Assembly: GCA_020746875.1 (NCBI GenBank)
Contig: JAGTJL010000003.1
Coordinates: forward strand, 62,001 to 126,000
Direction of reading: 5' to 3'
Origin: Rhexocercosporidium sp. MPI-PUGE-AT-0058
Lineage: Eukaryota > Ascomycota > Leotiomycetes > Helotiales
DNA length: 64,000 bases
The position numbers and the translations under genes were made by a program. The first letter of the stretch is position 1; every line of letters starts with the position of its first letter. Positions 31,962 to 42,767 of the stretch are shown piece by piece. The notes under the pieces were generated by a model that was not told the DNA's origin, did no database searches, and worked only from the letters and a program-made list of their open reading frames with translations.

Positions 31962-33863
31962 ATGGACGATGAACGACAGGAAGAACTGGACTGCATAGCA
32001 GCCATCTTTCCCGAAATCCTCGTGGATCCCGAAAACCCATTCTCTGTCTCTATGGAGATACCAGTTCATCCGACATCTCCAGTCAAGGTTCTATTCCCAG
32101 CTTCCTCCGACGGTCTCATTCCTACCCCACCACTCTCCGTCCATTCCGATCAAGAGGATCATCTCGCGCCAGTACCTGCCAATGCTGTCGAATCGCAGAA
32201 CCTATCTTACCTACCATCTCTTCAGCTTCGTATAACTCTGCCGGACGAGTACCCCGAGAAAAACGCACCAGTCTTCGAACTCTCTGCAAACCCAGCATGG
32301 ATATCGCGCAAGTCTCTCGACGAGCTGCAAGAGAAAGGAGAGGAGATGTGGGAAGAGGCAGGTCGTAGTTCTGTGGTCTATGGATACATTGATTTTCTGC
32401 AACAAGAAGCTGAGAATGCTTTTGGATTTGCGACCGAAGAACGGAATTTGGAGGTCCCCCAAGACTTCAAGATCTCCCTGCTGGACTACGACATCAAGGC
32501 CACCCAGGCTGCTTTCGAGAAAGAGACTTTTGATTGTGGTGTTTGTCTTGGTATGCAATCGGACTTGAAATTGGTATGCGCCTACTAATATCATGTAGAT
32601 CTCAAAAAAGGCACAGTCTGCCACCGGATGATCGATTGCGGTCATGTCTTCTGCGTACAATGTCTACAAGACTTCTACAACAATGCCATTACCGAGGGTA
32701 ATCTGGCCGCCGTTCAGTGCCTCACGCCAGGATGTGGGAAGAAGCGTGGAGAAGAACAAGTTGCGAAAGGAAGAAAAGCCAAGACACAACTCAGTCCTAG
32801 CGAATTGATCCAGATTCCTTTGGAGCAGGAGGTGGTTACACGATACGTCAAGCTGAAGCACAAGGCAGAGCTAGAGTCCGACAAGAATACGGTTTACTGC
32901 CCCAGAAAATGGTGCCAAGGGGCTGCGAGATCCAAGAAGCACCGGAAACCAGTCGGGTTCGAAGATACCGAGAGCGACGATGAGGCAGATGACGAGGGAA
33001 TACCAAAAGGCTACATCGCTGGGGCAGACCGTCTCTGCATTTGCGAAGACTGTTCTTTTGCGTTTTGCAGCCGATGTTATCAAGGCTGGCATGGGGAATT
33101 GACGACTTGCATGCCGAGAAAAGACAACGGCGAGCTCACCGAGGAGGACAAGGCCTCATTGGAATATATGAACCTTCACTCTACACCGTGTCCGACATGC
33201 TCTGCACGCGCTCAGAAGACTCATGGCTGCAATCATATGATTTGCTTCAAATGCCATAGTCATTTTTGCTATCTTTGCTCGGCTTGGCTACCACCTGCTA
33301 ATCCTTACAACCATTACAACAACAAGTCTTCGTCATGTTACTATCGACTGTGGGAACTTGAAGAGGGTGATGGCCATGATGTTGGTCAAGGTCACGGTGG
33401 ACGGCCAGTGGAGTTACATGAAGAAGATGAGGAAGAAGAGGAACTCCCGGAACCAGTGGTTGAGGTGGTTCAGGTGCCTGAAATTGTTGAACCGGAAGAG
33501 CCACGCGTGCGTCTCGAACCCTTACAGCGAGAAGGCCCTCTCGTTCTACGAATCAACCATGTCCCTGCCCCTCCACCACCTCCCGCGCCTGAGGTCCCAG
33601 TGCGAGCTCTTCCAAATCGAGTCCCTCGACGAGCACTAGGTCCTCCTAATCAACGCCGGGTGGTCCGGCACAGAAATGTGGTCGCAGGTGCACGACGTCT
33701 TGGAGAAGCTGAGGAACGAGACGCGTTTGAGGAAAGGAGAGCCGAGCAAGCACAGCAAGCTTGGGTCCAGATGTTCGTTCAGATGGCCATGAACGACGAA
33801 GAGGATCAGTTGGAGAGCGATGATGAGGAAGATCCTGCTGCTTGGGAGATTCCGGTACGGTGA
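31962..33863 (+). CDS. RWD-RBR E3 ubiquitin ligase (Itt1/RNF14-like)
   Basis: Two exons: 31962-32550 and 32599-33863; the 48-base intron (GTATGC...CTACTAAT...GTAG) joins CGVCL|D and gives 617 aa. An N-terminal RWD domain (MDDERQEELDCIAAIFPEI ... LRITLPDEYPEKNAPVFEL) precedes RING1 (CGVCLD...CHRMIDCGHVFCVQCLQDFY), an IBR domain (YCPRKWCQ...CEDCSFAFCSRCYQGWH) and RING2 (CPTCSARAQKTHGCNHMICFKCHSHFCYLC). RING2 provides the catalytic cysteine (HGCNHM). This is the RBR architecture of RNF14/ARA54 and yeast Itt1, linked to translation termination and stalled-ribosome handling. The C-terminus is acidic and proline-rich, and disordered. Cytosolic. Confidence 0.92.
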
Positions 33864-34727
33864 GGCAGGTGTTCATGCCAGAGGGGTTGGATTGGATGAG
33901 TTGATTTGCAATGCATTGCGTAGGCGTTTAGGAAAGGGGAATTTCACCCATACGAGGGATACCATGGAATGCGGTAGCTGACGAGTTAGATAAGATAAAT
34001 AGATTATCTAGATGGGAATCAAAAAAATTATTTGTCGGCATTTGTTTGTTCCCATTTTTACTCGGATACTAAGCGAGACACGCATGAGGTTGCTCTGGGT
34101 TTCTAACGGCGTGCAAGACAAGGAGTGTAGACTGGACTTACTGTCTGAGGAATGAGAGACAGGAGGATGCTCATGTTTTGGGACGGGTATTTACTGACCA
34201 GACCAAGCCTCGAGTTCTCGAGTTTGGCAGAAAGCCAGGAATAGCTGGCACAAATAAGCTGACCGACCGCCTTGGACTCCGCATCTTGGCTCACTTGGTC
34301 CCTGGAGATCATTCAACCCCACCAGATAGTAAAAGTCGCATCAAAAACCAAGTGCTTGCACCAAAGTAAAAATTTCAACTCTCGCTTCTCCCTTTAACTG
34401 AACATACCGCATCTTGACGCACATGCTGCGCCCTGAACGTTCTCTAGGTAGGTCTGCTATGGCTGTGCCACGTCGCAGCTCAGCTTTCTAGTGGCCTTAT
34501 GAACAGCCCGATGGCTGAAGCCTCGTTCGATGTGGTTCGAATTATCGTCTGCTTCTCCTTGTTTCCTGTTTCTCGTACTTCGTTTGTTTTTCCAAGGTTA
34601 TTCACCGACTCGCCCGTTGTCTTTGCTTTTGCTATTCTTTCTCTTTTCGATTGTGCCCCTCAATTGCTTTCCATCTATTCTTTCTCGCGCAATGCCCAAA
34701 GCTACCAATCTCTGAATCTAAGTCAAC
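33864..34727. other. Spacer
   Basis: About 860 bases between two plus-strand genes. No coding signal; a pyrimidine-rich leader precedes the GH16 ATG. Confidence 0.45.
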
Positions 34728-35945
34728 ATGTTGCGCGCAAATACGTTAGCCAGCATCCTCTTCTTCTGCCTGCCTCATCTCACCTTCGCAACCACAGACA
34801 ATGGAGATGAGTGTTCTTGCTTTCGAACAAACGGTTTCTCACACGGCTATTTCCTGAATCATCAATTCCACGACTACAGAAACATCGCTGCGGCTTCGAG
34901 TCCGCCTACTCTAATCACCAATGCGACGAATGCTACGAACGCCTTTGCGACCTCTTCGTTCTTCCTCGATGATGCCTGGAGAAGTGAGTGGACGGTGCAG
35001 AATTGGAATAATAGCGATAGCTTAGCCTCGTCTGGAGCTTCAGTCTTGATGGTCAATTCGCCCAATAATGTTTACATTGGTAGATCTACCCACCGCAAGC
35101 TTCTCTAACTACGCTGACAAGAAACAGAACAAAGCAACGATAGCTCCCCAGACTACGCATCCTACCTAACCCTCCGCACCGCACGTCATAAATCCTTCCA
35201 ATCCGTCGCCGAAATCGATTCGATCGAGCAGGACTTCCAGTACATGTCTGCGCGTTTCATGGCGCGGGTGATCGGTTCCCCTGGTGCTTGCGCAGGCATA
35301 TTCACATATCTAGCTGGGGATGCGGCATCTGATGTCCAAGAAGCGGATATTGAAATCTTAACGCGCGATCCAAGAAATAAGGTTCAATACACAAACCAAC
35401 CGTCTGTGAATAAAGCTGGAGACGACGTACCGCAAGCGACAATCAATGGCACGAATCCTGGAGAGAGGGACTGGACATTGTGGAATGTTTATCGCGTGGA
35501 TTGGATGCCGAAGATGACGAGCTGGTATGTGAATGGGGAGAGCGTTGCCAACATCAGTTTCCAAACTCCCAAGGACCCAGCCGGGTTGATTGTGAATATG
35601 TGGAGCGATGGCGGGATATGGACGGGGAATATGAGTCTGTTTGATCAGGCGTTCTTGCAGATTCAGTGGATTGAGCTAGTGTATAATACGAGTGGGCCGT
35701 ATGGAGGGCTGGGGAATAGGAAGAGGGATGAGGCTGGGGCTTGGGGGTTTCTGGAGAAAAGGAAGGGTACTCCAGGATGCAAGGTTGTTTGTGGTGTTGA
35801 CGAGCAAGTCAATGTCACTGGGACTCCCGCCTTGCTCTATAATAATACGGGGAGTGCTACGATGGGTTGGAGAGGTGAGGGAATGGGATCGCTGGTCTGG
35901 ATACCCTTGATTTTGGTTGGCAGTGCGGTTTTTGGGTATTTCTAG
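34728..35945 (+). CDS. GPI-type secreted glycoside hydrolase family 16 protein
   Basis: Two exons: 34728-35079 and 35128-35945; the 48-base intron (GTAGAT...GCTGAC...ACAG) joins VYI|E and gives 389 aa. A signal peptide (MLRANTLASILFFCLPHLTFA) starts the protein. The GH16 catalytic signature is QEADIEIL: E189 nucleophile, D191, E193 acid/base (ExDxE form). Other GH16 features: YMSARFMARV, GSPGACAGIFTYL, WTLWNVYRVDWMPKMTSWYVNG, VNMWSDGGIWTG. The C-terminus has a hydrophobic tail (SLVWIPLILVGSAVFGYF) after a small-residue region, as in GPI-anchored proteins, and many N-glycosylation sites. It likely acts on cell-wall beta-glucan or related polymers. Confidence 0.88.
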
Positions 35946-36069
35946 GTTGTGGGTGGATATAGACCATGAGATATATGAGGCGTTTGAGCGATTTAAAATG
36001 CGAGATCTTTGCCAATATTATGACAGGGAGTTATGAATGCTAAATTGCCGTGTTCATTCAGACATTTCC

Positions 36070-36094
36070 AAAAAAAAAAAAAAAAAAAAAAAAA
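36070..36094. repeat. Poly(A) run of 25
   Basis: An uninterrupted A25 tract about 125 bases past the GH16 stop, on the plus strand. Simple homopolymer; length may vary by polymerase slippage or assembly. Confidence 0.9.
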
Positions 36095-36122
36095 CTATTT
36101 ACATATTGGATATCTTTCCATC

Positions 36123-36152
36123 TCCAAACTTCCAAACTTCCAAACTTCCAAA
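36123..36152. repeat. 8-base tandem repeat TCCAAACT, almost four copies
   Basis: TCCAAACT repeated three times plus a partial copy, just past the Atg29 stop and between convergent genes. Confidence 0.85.
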
Positions 36153-36176
36153 CCCAAGTAATAGCCCAAGATATAC

Positions 36177-37582
36177 TCATAGATATTTGCTTCTCAAAGC
36201 CTGGCTTATGGAGCTCATCCTACTCGCCATTCCACCTCCAGCTTGCATATTACTAGCCAACGCTTCTTCCAAAGCGGATTGTGTCACAGAGGCATCTGAT
36301 TCGTCAGCGTCAAGCACATTTCCACTGAGAAAGGACATACCATCTAAATCACTAAAACTACTGCCCATGCTAGGCGTCCCATCACTCCCCTTCCCACTTC
36401 CTTTGCCAGTTCCAGCCAACTCTGCCGTTCTTCGAGGACTCAATGGACCTACCGGCCTGTCTCTGGCATGCATGTCTCTCCGATGAGGAGCTGTAGCAGG
36501 TGTCGAGCTAGCCGAGGAATCGGAGGTATGTGATTGTACTCCCAAGTCTACTTGTCTCTTGCTCACATTGTGTGTATGTCCAGGCCCTCTTCTCGTAATA
36601 TTTCGTGGGTCGCCTCGAAGTGTAGCACTTGGATCTTGATGCAGAATAGGCATGAATGCCGGTTCGTCATCTTCCGAATCTACGGGATGCGGCGAAGCTG
36701 GTTGACCACCCTTCTTCGTATAGCGTGAAGGACGATTGCGAAGAAGCCGAGATTGATGGATAGGTATAGAGTCGGAACTCGAGGATGAGGACGGAGAAAT
36801 AGGCGGCGATGTTGGAGCAGGACGGGTCTTGGGAGTTGGTGAAAGGGATCTTTTGAGTGTGGCATGCTGTGGTCGAGGGCTAGTCTGGGGAGGTAGGTTT
36901 CGAGAAGTGATGGTTGTATTTGCTGACGAAGTACGAGAGAACGGTGGTGCCCAAGGTCGTCCAGAATTTGAGGGTTCGTTTTTAGGCAACGGGGAATCTT
37001 TTCTAGAAGATAGGGCAGATGTGACTCGTGGACCTAGAACATGAGCTTCTATATGTAGATATCAAGATGTAGATATCAAGGGAAGCCTACCTCCACCTCC
37101 TGATCCCGTTCTTCTCATCCCTTCTCCTCCGACAGACTCGGAATTATTCCATGGAACTGGAGAGGGGGCAGCAGATCCTTTCGATACACCGACTTTCCTC
37201 ATCTGTGCCCGCACTTGGAGAAGTTGTCGTTCGTAGAGCCATGCTGCTTGTTGAAGGAGGAAAGCAAGGGTTACTTCGAATTTCGTTGCTCTAAACTTTC
37301 AGTTTGTTTCATATAGAAATATTCGATACACCCACAATTCGTTCCCTGAAGATGTTAGATGGTTCTGGGATGCCTGATATGGATACTTACAGTCTATATC
37401 ACTATTCTTGGAAGCCTTCGAGAGGATCTTCCACAAGGCTTTGTCTTTCGAGGCATCCCATTCAACCTGCAGATCAGCATAATTCGGTACTGTTTTATTG
37501 GACTTACTGATATTGGGTCCATAAAATCTCCACGGGCAAATGGAAGTCTTATGAAGACTGTGTAAGATGGATCTGAACTCAT
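36177..37582 (-). CDS. ATG29: Autophagy-related protein Atg29
   Basis: Five exons: 37508-37582, 37391-37466, 37336-37345 (10 bases), 37091-37290, 36177-37033; introns of 41, 45, 45 and 57 bases; 405 aa. The N-terminal domain is diagnostic: YTVFIRLPFARGDFMDP, VEWDASKDKALWKILSKAS, DWNELATKFEVTLAFLLQQAAWLYERQLLQVRAQM. The 10-base exon supplies WNEL; without it the frame breaks. The rest is a disordered S/P/R-rich tail. Atg29 joins Atg17-Atg31 to scaffold the pre-autophagosomal structure. The start is the family start (MSSDPSYTVFIRLP). Divergent from ecm14, 290 bases away. Confidence 0.92.
37053..37080. repeat. 14-base tandem duplication in an ATG29 intron
   Basis: ATGTAGATATCAAG occurs twice in direct tandem within intron 37034-37090. 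Confidence 0.85.
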
Positions 37583-37872
37583 GATGGTTTTTTACTTATT
37601 TAAAGAGTGTCGAGGTGCAGTTATGTAGTGAAGTAGCGAAGTAAGGCTGGACCTCTTATCGGCGATTAGAGATCCCCAGCCTTGGCAACGGCCCCATGAG
37701 AGCAAGGCGCCACAAGCACCGCCCCAGCATTCCAGCCACATCAGGAAACTTAAGTCAGTTCATCCCACCAGCCCGGCCGGCCCAGATTATCATCAACTCT
37801 GAATCCCCTCATTCACCCATCACCTCTCGTTCAGATAGTCGTTGTCGCCATTGTTGGCAGATGCCGCTCTGA
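37583..37872. promoter_or_regulatory. Bidirectional promoter of ATG29 and ECM14
   Basis: 290 bases between divergent ATGs. It contains a GC-rich block near 37770-37783 (CCCGGCCGGCCC) and a pyrimidine-rich stretch toward the ecm14 start. No factor site is assigned. Confidence 0.4.
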
Positions 37873-39686
37873 ATGACGGCCATGCAGCGCTCGATACCCT
37901 CCTTCACGCTCGTCGTCGGCCTCCTGGTTTGCGTTGGGCCTTTTGCTGCTGCCTTCGCAGTTCCATGGACCACCGATAACAACCAATTCTCTACCACCCA
38001 GCGACAGCATGCCGCAGAGCATCAATCATACAAGTCGCATAGTATTTTCCCCATATCAACATGGCTACGAGATATAGCAATTCAGAAACTCTTCGGCCTA
38101 CCTCCGACTGTCACGCAACCTGGCATTGAGAAGCCAACCTCGTCGGCACCAATCACTTCCCAACTTCCGGCTACACTGCGTGCGAAATATGGAGGAGATG
38201 TGGTTCTTCGGTTCAATCTAAGTTCTGCTGCGGAGGAAACGGCATTGGCACAAGCGGCAGATACGTTGTTCTTAGATGTTTGGGAGTTTACCAACAATTG
38301 GGCAGATATTCGACTGAGAGAAGATGATGTATGTTTGGAAGCTGTGCATATTACACAATAAACTAATATTTGCAGCTCCCTTCACTCCTCGGTCTCCTGC
38401 CAAAATCGTTACAGACCGGCTACTCCAACTTGATGCCCGACCTGGCTTCCACCATCTATCAGTCGTACCCTTCTCTCGCCTTTTCAGAGCCAGAACCACC
38501 TTTGATTCGTTCAGATCGTTCATTCACACCCAATCTAAGGGCCTCGGATGGGGTTGACAACATTTTCTTCCAGGATTACCAGCCATTTTCGGTCCTGGTC
38601 CCATGGATGCGGCTTATGGCCTCGATGTTCACGACCCATGTTCGCATGATCAGTATCGGGACGTCCTACGAGGGTCGAGATATACCAGCACTTCGAGTAG
38701 GTGTTTCTCCAAATCTCCCACAGGAAAATGACGATAAGAGGAAGACAATCATCATTTCGGGGGGTTCTCATGCTCGGGAATGGATATCTGTCAGCACTGT
38801 GACATACATTGCTTGGTCTTTGATCACTTCTTATGGAAAGTCTCCAGGAATCACCAAACTTCTCCAGGAATTCGATTTCGTATTTATTCCTACTGTTAAC
38901 CCGGATGGGTATGTTTACACCTGGGAGAACGATCGTCTATGGAGGAAGAACCGACAACAGACCAACCTGAGGTTCTGTCGAGGACTTGATCTGGACCGTA
39001 CGTTCGGATTTGAATGGGATGGAACGACCTACCAGAGCAACCCTTGTTCGGAAAGCTACCCTGGTGATGAACCGTTCCAAGCCGTTGAATCGCATAGATT
39101 CGCCGAATGGGCCAAGAACGAAACGGCGAACAATGGAGTCAAATTTGTCGGATTCTTGGACTTACATTCGTACTCGCAGCAGGTTCTGTATCCTTATTCG
39201 TACTCATGCAATGCCGACCCTCCGAGCTTGGAGAACCTCGAGGAGTTGGGTATGGGGCTTGCCAAAGCCATCAGGATTTCTAGTGGCGAGCAGTACAGCG
39301 TTGCATCTGCTTGTGAAGGAGCCGTGTCCTCCAAGAAGGTGAAAGGCGCGGGTGAGATGTCCCGGATGGAGACTGGTGGCGGGTCAGCCATCGATTGGTT
39401 CTACCATGAGATGGGAGTACGATACAGCTACCAGATCAAACTCCGTGATACTGGAAGCTATGGTTTCCTCTTGCCGAAAGATAACATCGTGCCGACGGGA
39501 GAAGAGGCATTCAATGCTGTGAAGTACTTTGGGGATTTCTTGCTGGGGAATAAGGGAATTGAATCTACGCTCTTCCCTGAATCCTATCAAGCCATGCAGG
39601 ATTCCGAAGGCGAAGACAGCGGCCAAATCGTCGCGGTCGAGGATGAGGTCGAGGATTATAACTGGGAATTGAGACGGCGGAGGTAA
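37873..39686 (+). CDS. ECM14: Inactive metallocarboxypeptidase Ecm14 (M14 family)
   Basis: Two exons: 37873-38328 and 38376-39686; the 47-base intron (GTATGT...CTAAT...GCAG) gives 588 aa. Signal sequence/propeptide: [19 protein letters not shown], followed by a propeptide. The M14 fold motifs are present: zinc ligands in SHAREW (H284, E287), HSYSQ histidine, the substrate-binding RTFGFEW area, and YGFLLP. The catalytic glutamate expected in the strand before [11 protein letters not shown] is a lysine (codon 39438-39440, K507), as in the Ecm14 pseudoenzymes of fungi, named for a yeast cell-wall phenotype. So it probably binds rather than cleaves peptides. ATG 37882 is an alternative start. Confidence 0.92.
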
Positions 39687-40088
39687 ATAGTCCTTGTGTA
39701 TGTACGATTGGCGTTATTTATGGGCTGGTCGGATGGATGGTCCCGGCTCAGGATGGCGGATTTATGGCGTTGGGTTCGTTGAGTCACGATTTCTCCTTGC
39801 GGTCGACTGTGGATTAATATACATATTTAGCAATTCGCCGCATTGATTTTCTCGCTTTGAACCTCCCGTGCAGTCCAATGTTTTGGGACTGATCCTCGTC
39901 CGAAGTGCTAGCCGAGAAAAAGAGGGAAGCTCAAGCGTGAGGTCCAAGAAGTGAAGCGGCCCACTGTCCTTAGAGCATCGTTTTCTCTACCTTTGCCACC
40001 CTCTCACCAATTATCTAGATCCTTGCATTCGGAGCTCCAATTCTTTCAACAGAATCCGCATCCCAAACTCAACCACGTGACAGCCCCC

Positions 40089-40455
40089 GATCGCCGTCAA
40101 CTCAGCGCAGTTCATGCCAGGCAAGTAGATCGAGGGCCAGTCCGTAATTACCCATTAAGGTGCCACCCAATGCGCTGGCACTAGTGAGGTACATCGAGCG
40201 GAACCGTTATCTCAGCGCCGTCCCTCGTCCCTTCTACCTCGATCCTCAACTTTACTAAATGTCCTCTAGATCGAACTAAGTAAAGTGGACTGACTGACTG
40301 ACTGACGGTTGCAATAAAAAGGATGAAAAGGAGCCTACCTTTCCTTCAAAGCCTGCTGAGCTCAAACCTTTACGGAAGACCTCAAAATTGCACCTCAAAC
40401 TCGCAAAATGCAGACACCGAGTCGGTACGTGTGGGAGAAGTGTTCTTGCCGATCG
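40089..40455. promoter_or_regulatory. Cluster of five GATC motifs upstream of the LOV gene
   Basis: GATCG at 40089, 40128, 40269 and 40451 and GATCC at 40241, all within 370 bases upstream of the Vivid-like gene (about 1.4 GATC expected by chance). White-collar complex light-response elements in Neurospora are built from paired GATC-type half sites. Function here is inferred. Confidence 0.4.
40288..40306. repeat. (GACT)n microsatellite
   Basis: GACTGACTGACTGACTGAC, four and three-quarter copies, about 180 bases before the LOV gene ATG. Confidence 0.85.
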
Positions 40456-40485
40456 TGAGTGAGTGAGCGAGTAGTTTTAGCGAGG

Positions 40486-41455
40486 ATGAATTCGGCAGAA
40501 TATCAGGACCAGGCGACGAGGCTTAATGAGGTGAGTTCGAATGCCGAGGTAGAGATTAGGAAAGACACGTAGGCTCATGGCCTATGGCCTGTAGATTCGA
40601 CGAAGGTCCGCTGGATAGAGTTCGAATTTCAAGAATAGTCCTTCTGGTTCGGCTGCTGCTGGGCAGGGTGGAAATGCTTCAGTTAAGGATTCTTTGATAG
40701 CATCGATTCCTGGGATCTACGCACCGAGTGGGTTTGGAATCATCGATATTCTGGTGTGTTTTATTCAATTCCTAGACGCCGTTTTGAGTTTTTCTCCATT
40801 TCGGTTTCCGGACCACAGCCCAACATTCCCATCCACTTGATCTTTCCTACCTTTTACTTGGTCCAAACGTTGAATTGTGTATAGTATGGAACAACTGATA
40901 TTTTCCCCACAGCTACAAGTCTACCAGCGTCCAAATCCCCAAATCAAAATAGGAAATGTCGACAGCAGCGTAGCTCTCGTTCTCTGCGACGCCGACGTCC
41001 CCGACAATCCCATCGTATACTGCTCCGAACCATTTGAGCAATTAACCGGATACAATAGCACGGAGATCCTCGGCCACAATTGTCGATTTCTGCAACATCC
41101 TCCTTCAAGCCCAACGTCTCACGGAAAGGTCCACGAGCCAAATGAGCTGGCAAGGAAGCAGGTCAGGGGGAAGGTCGAGAGTGGAGAGGAGGTCGGAGCG
41201 CATTTTGTGAATTTTAGGAGGGATGGGACGCTGTTTACGAACATTTTGACGTTTGGTTCCTATCAATTGGGATGGGAAGAATTATATTGTGGGGTTTCAG
41301 GCAGACGAGGGAAGTCTTTATCGGTAGATACGAGGGAGTCTGCATGGATGAGGAAGCGAAGAGAGGAGCTTCCGTTCTTGAATACAGAATCTGACAATAA
41401 TCGGCGGTTTGGTGTTCTTCACGAGGGCTCCCTGGAAGACTTGCTTGTGTATTAG
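40486..41455 (+). CDS. Vivid-like LOV blue-light photoreceptor, frameshifted in this sequence
   Basis: Exons 40486-40530, 40619-40753 and from 40913. After a short start (MNSAEYQDQATRLNE), an exon gives IPGIYAPSGFGIIDIL, matching the N-cap of Neurospora VVD; the LOV core follows with QRPNPQIKIGNVDSSVALVLCD, PIVYCSEPFEQLTGYN and GHNCRFLQ, whose cysteine (about residue 117) forms the flavin adduct. The frame holds to DGTLFTNILTF (41254). The conserved continuation VPINWDGKNYIVGFQADEG is one base out of frame and stops at 41327; the original frame instead runs to 41455 with unrelated residues. One extra G near 41255-41256 explains it: sequencing error or a real mutation. The start and first intron are the least certain parts. 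Confidence 0.8.
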
Positions 41456-42029
41456 CCTTTTCGAAATAGAAAGCATCGGTCTATGTTTAGCTCTTCCCTA
41501 GCCTATAGAGATAGTCATATCAAATACTTGGTATTGCCTTTCGCTTTAACGAATGGGACGATATGGAGGCCGAGGAAGGTGATGTTGACAAGAGAAAGGG
41601 GGCGCAAGCGAGAATTGGTTCGGCAACAAGATCTCGTCCGTGCACCGAAAGTGGGGGATTAACATCACCACTTCATCTTTAGGAGACAAATGCCTGTAGC
41701 TAGCAACTGATATCAAGCAGGTGCTAAGCCATACCACGAAGTTTGTAAATTCTGGGACCCGAATTCCATTGCTTCGCTTGGGCTTATGAATCGACTACTT
41801 CTCTCCAACCGTCAATCCGCGCTTCATACCTTAGCCCTTCCTCCAAACATTCAAACACCAACGTCATCTGAAGCATCTTAGCTAAGCTTCCGATCAAGCT
41901 CAAAGAAATTGATTAAGCATTTCCGTCCGAGGGACTCAATATCCGCCTCTGCGTATAACTGCACTGGGGCCGAACCTTTTCATCAACTTCTCAATCGACC
42001 AGCGACATCAACACAAAATCCTCATCAAA
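41456..42029. other. Spacer
   Basis: About 570 bases; 3' flank of the LOV gene and promoter of the ureidoglycolate lyase gene. One AGATAG GATA-type site is seen near 41506. No coding signal. Confidence 0.4.
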
Positions 42030-42767
42030 ATGCCCGTCCGAACCTCCGGTCCACCACGAGATATCTTCCTTCAGCCCACACCACTCACACAATCAACATT
42101 CTCCCCCTTTGGAACCGTGATCACCAATCCCGTGCCCACACTCATTCCCTCTTCAACCCTCACCCCCGGAGACCTCCCACCAAATGCAGTTAAAGCAAAC
42201 CAAGGCAGCGCTCTCAAATACCTAGACGTCACGCACATGTTAGACCTCTACTCCCAAGCGCCTAGCAAAGCAGCTTCTAAAGCCGTCATGAACATGTTCG
42301 TGTGCGCTCCAAGAGCTTTACATGCGAGCGACAGGCCGGGTGAAGGTGTCTTCCCAGTTGGGATATTAGAGAGACATCCGTATACAACGCAGACGTTCAT
42401 TCCTCTTGGTATCTCCGCCCAAGGAACGCAGAGTGTACGGTATTTAGTTATCGTTGCCCCTTCTCTACCTCCTGTGAAATCTGATGAGGCTTTGCCTGTT
42501 CCGAATGGGGAGGGATTGCCTGGGAGGGGGTTGCCGGATCTGGGGAGGTTGAAGACTTTCATTGCGGATGGAGGACAGGCTGTAACGTACGGAGCTGGGA
42601 CTTGGCATGCGCCGATGGTTGTGATTGGGAAGAGGGCCATTGATTTTGTGGTTGTGCAGTTTGCTAATGGGGTTGGGGTGGAGGATTGTCAGGAGGTTGA
42701 GATTGGGGGAGGAGGGAGGATTGGGGTTGTGGTGCCAGTGGTTTCGAAGATGACTTTGAAGCTGTGA
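42030..42767 (+). CDS. Ureidoglycolate lyase (allantoin catabolism)
   Basis: Single exon, 245 aa. The sequence follows the ureidoglycolate lyase (Dal3/AllA) cupin-like family: FSPFGTVITNP, NMFVCAPRAL, GILERHPYTTQTFIPLG, YLVIVAP, LKTFIADGGQAVTYGAGTWHAPMVVIG and DFVVVQFANGVGVEDCQEVEI. The conserved ERHPYTTQTFIPLG and GTWHAP motifs hold active-site residues. The enzyme splits ureidoglycolate to glyoxylate and urea, the last step in using allantoin as a nitrogen source. Usual length for the fungal family. Regulation by AreA-type GATA factors is expected from family knowledge but not shown here. Confidence 0.92.
   Translation: MPVRTSGPPRDIFLQPTPLTQSTFSPFGTVITNPVPTLIPSSTLTPGDLPPNAVKANQGSALKYLDVTHMLDLYSQAPSKAASKAVMNMFVCAPRALHASDRPGEGVFPVGILERHPYTTQTFIPLGISAQGTQSVRYLVIVAPSLPPVKSDEALPVPNGEGLPGRGLPDLGRLKTFIADGGQAVTYGAGTWHAPMVVIGKRAIDFVVVQFANGVGVEDCQEVEIGGGGRIGVVVPVVSKMTLKL

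Larger units (their letters stand above)
39687..40485. other. Upstream region of the LOV gene
   Basis: About 800 bases with GATC motifs and a GACTGACTGACTGAC run at 40288-40306. It holds the LOV gene's promoter and the 3' flank of ecm14. No coding signal seen. Confidence 0.5.

Noticed and set aside
36070..36094. Retroelement or processed-gene insertion marked by the A25 tract
   Set aside because: No target-site duplication or coding relic next to it; a simple homopolymer is enough.
40407..40486. Earlier start (ATG 40407, MQTPSR) for the LOV gene using the GTACGT donor
   Set aside because: All acceptors tried give the wrong phase and reach a stop; ATG 40486 keeps the frame.
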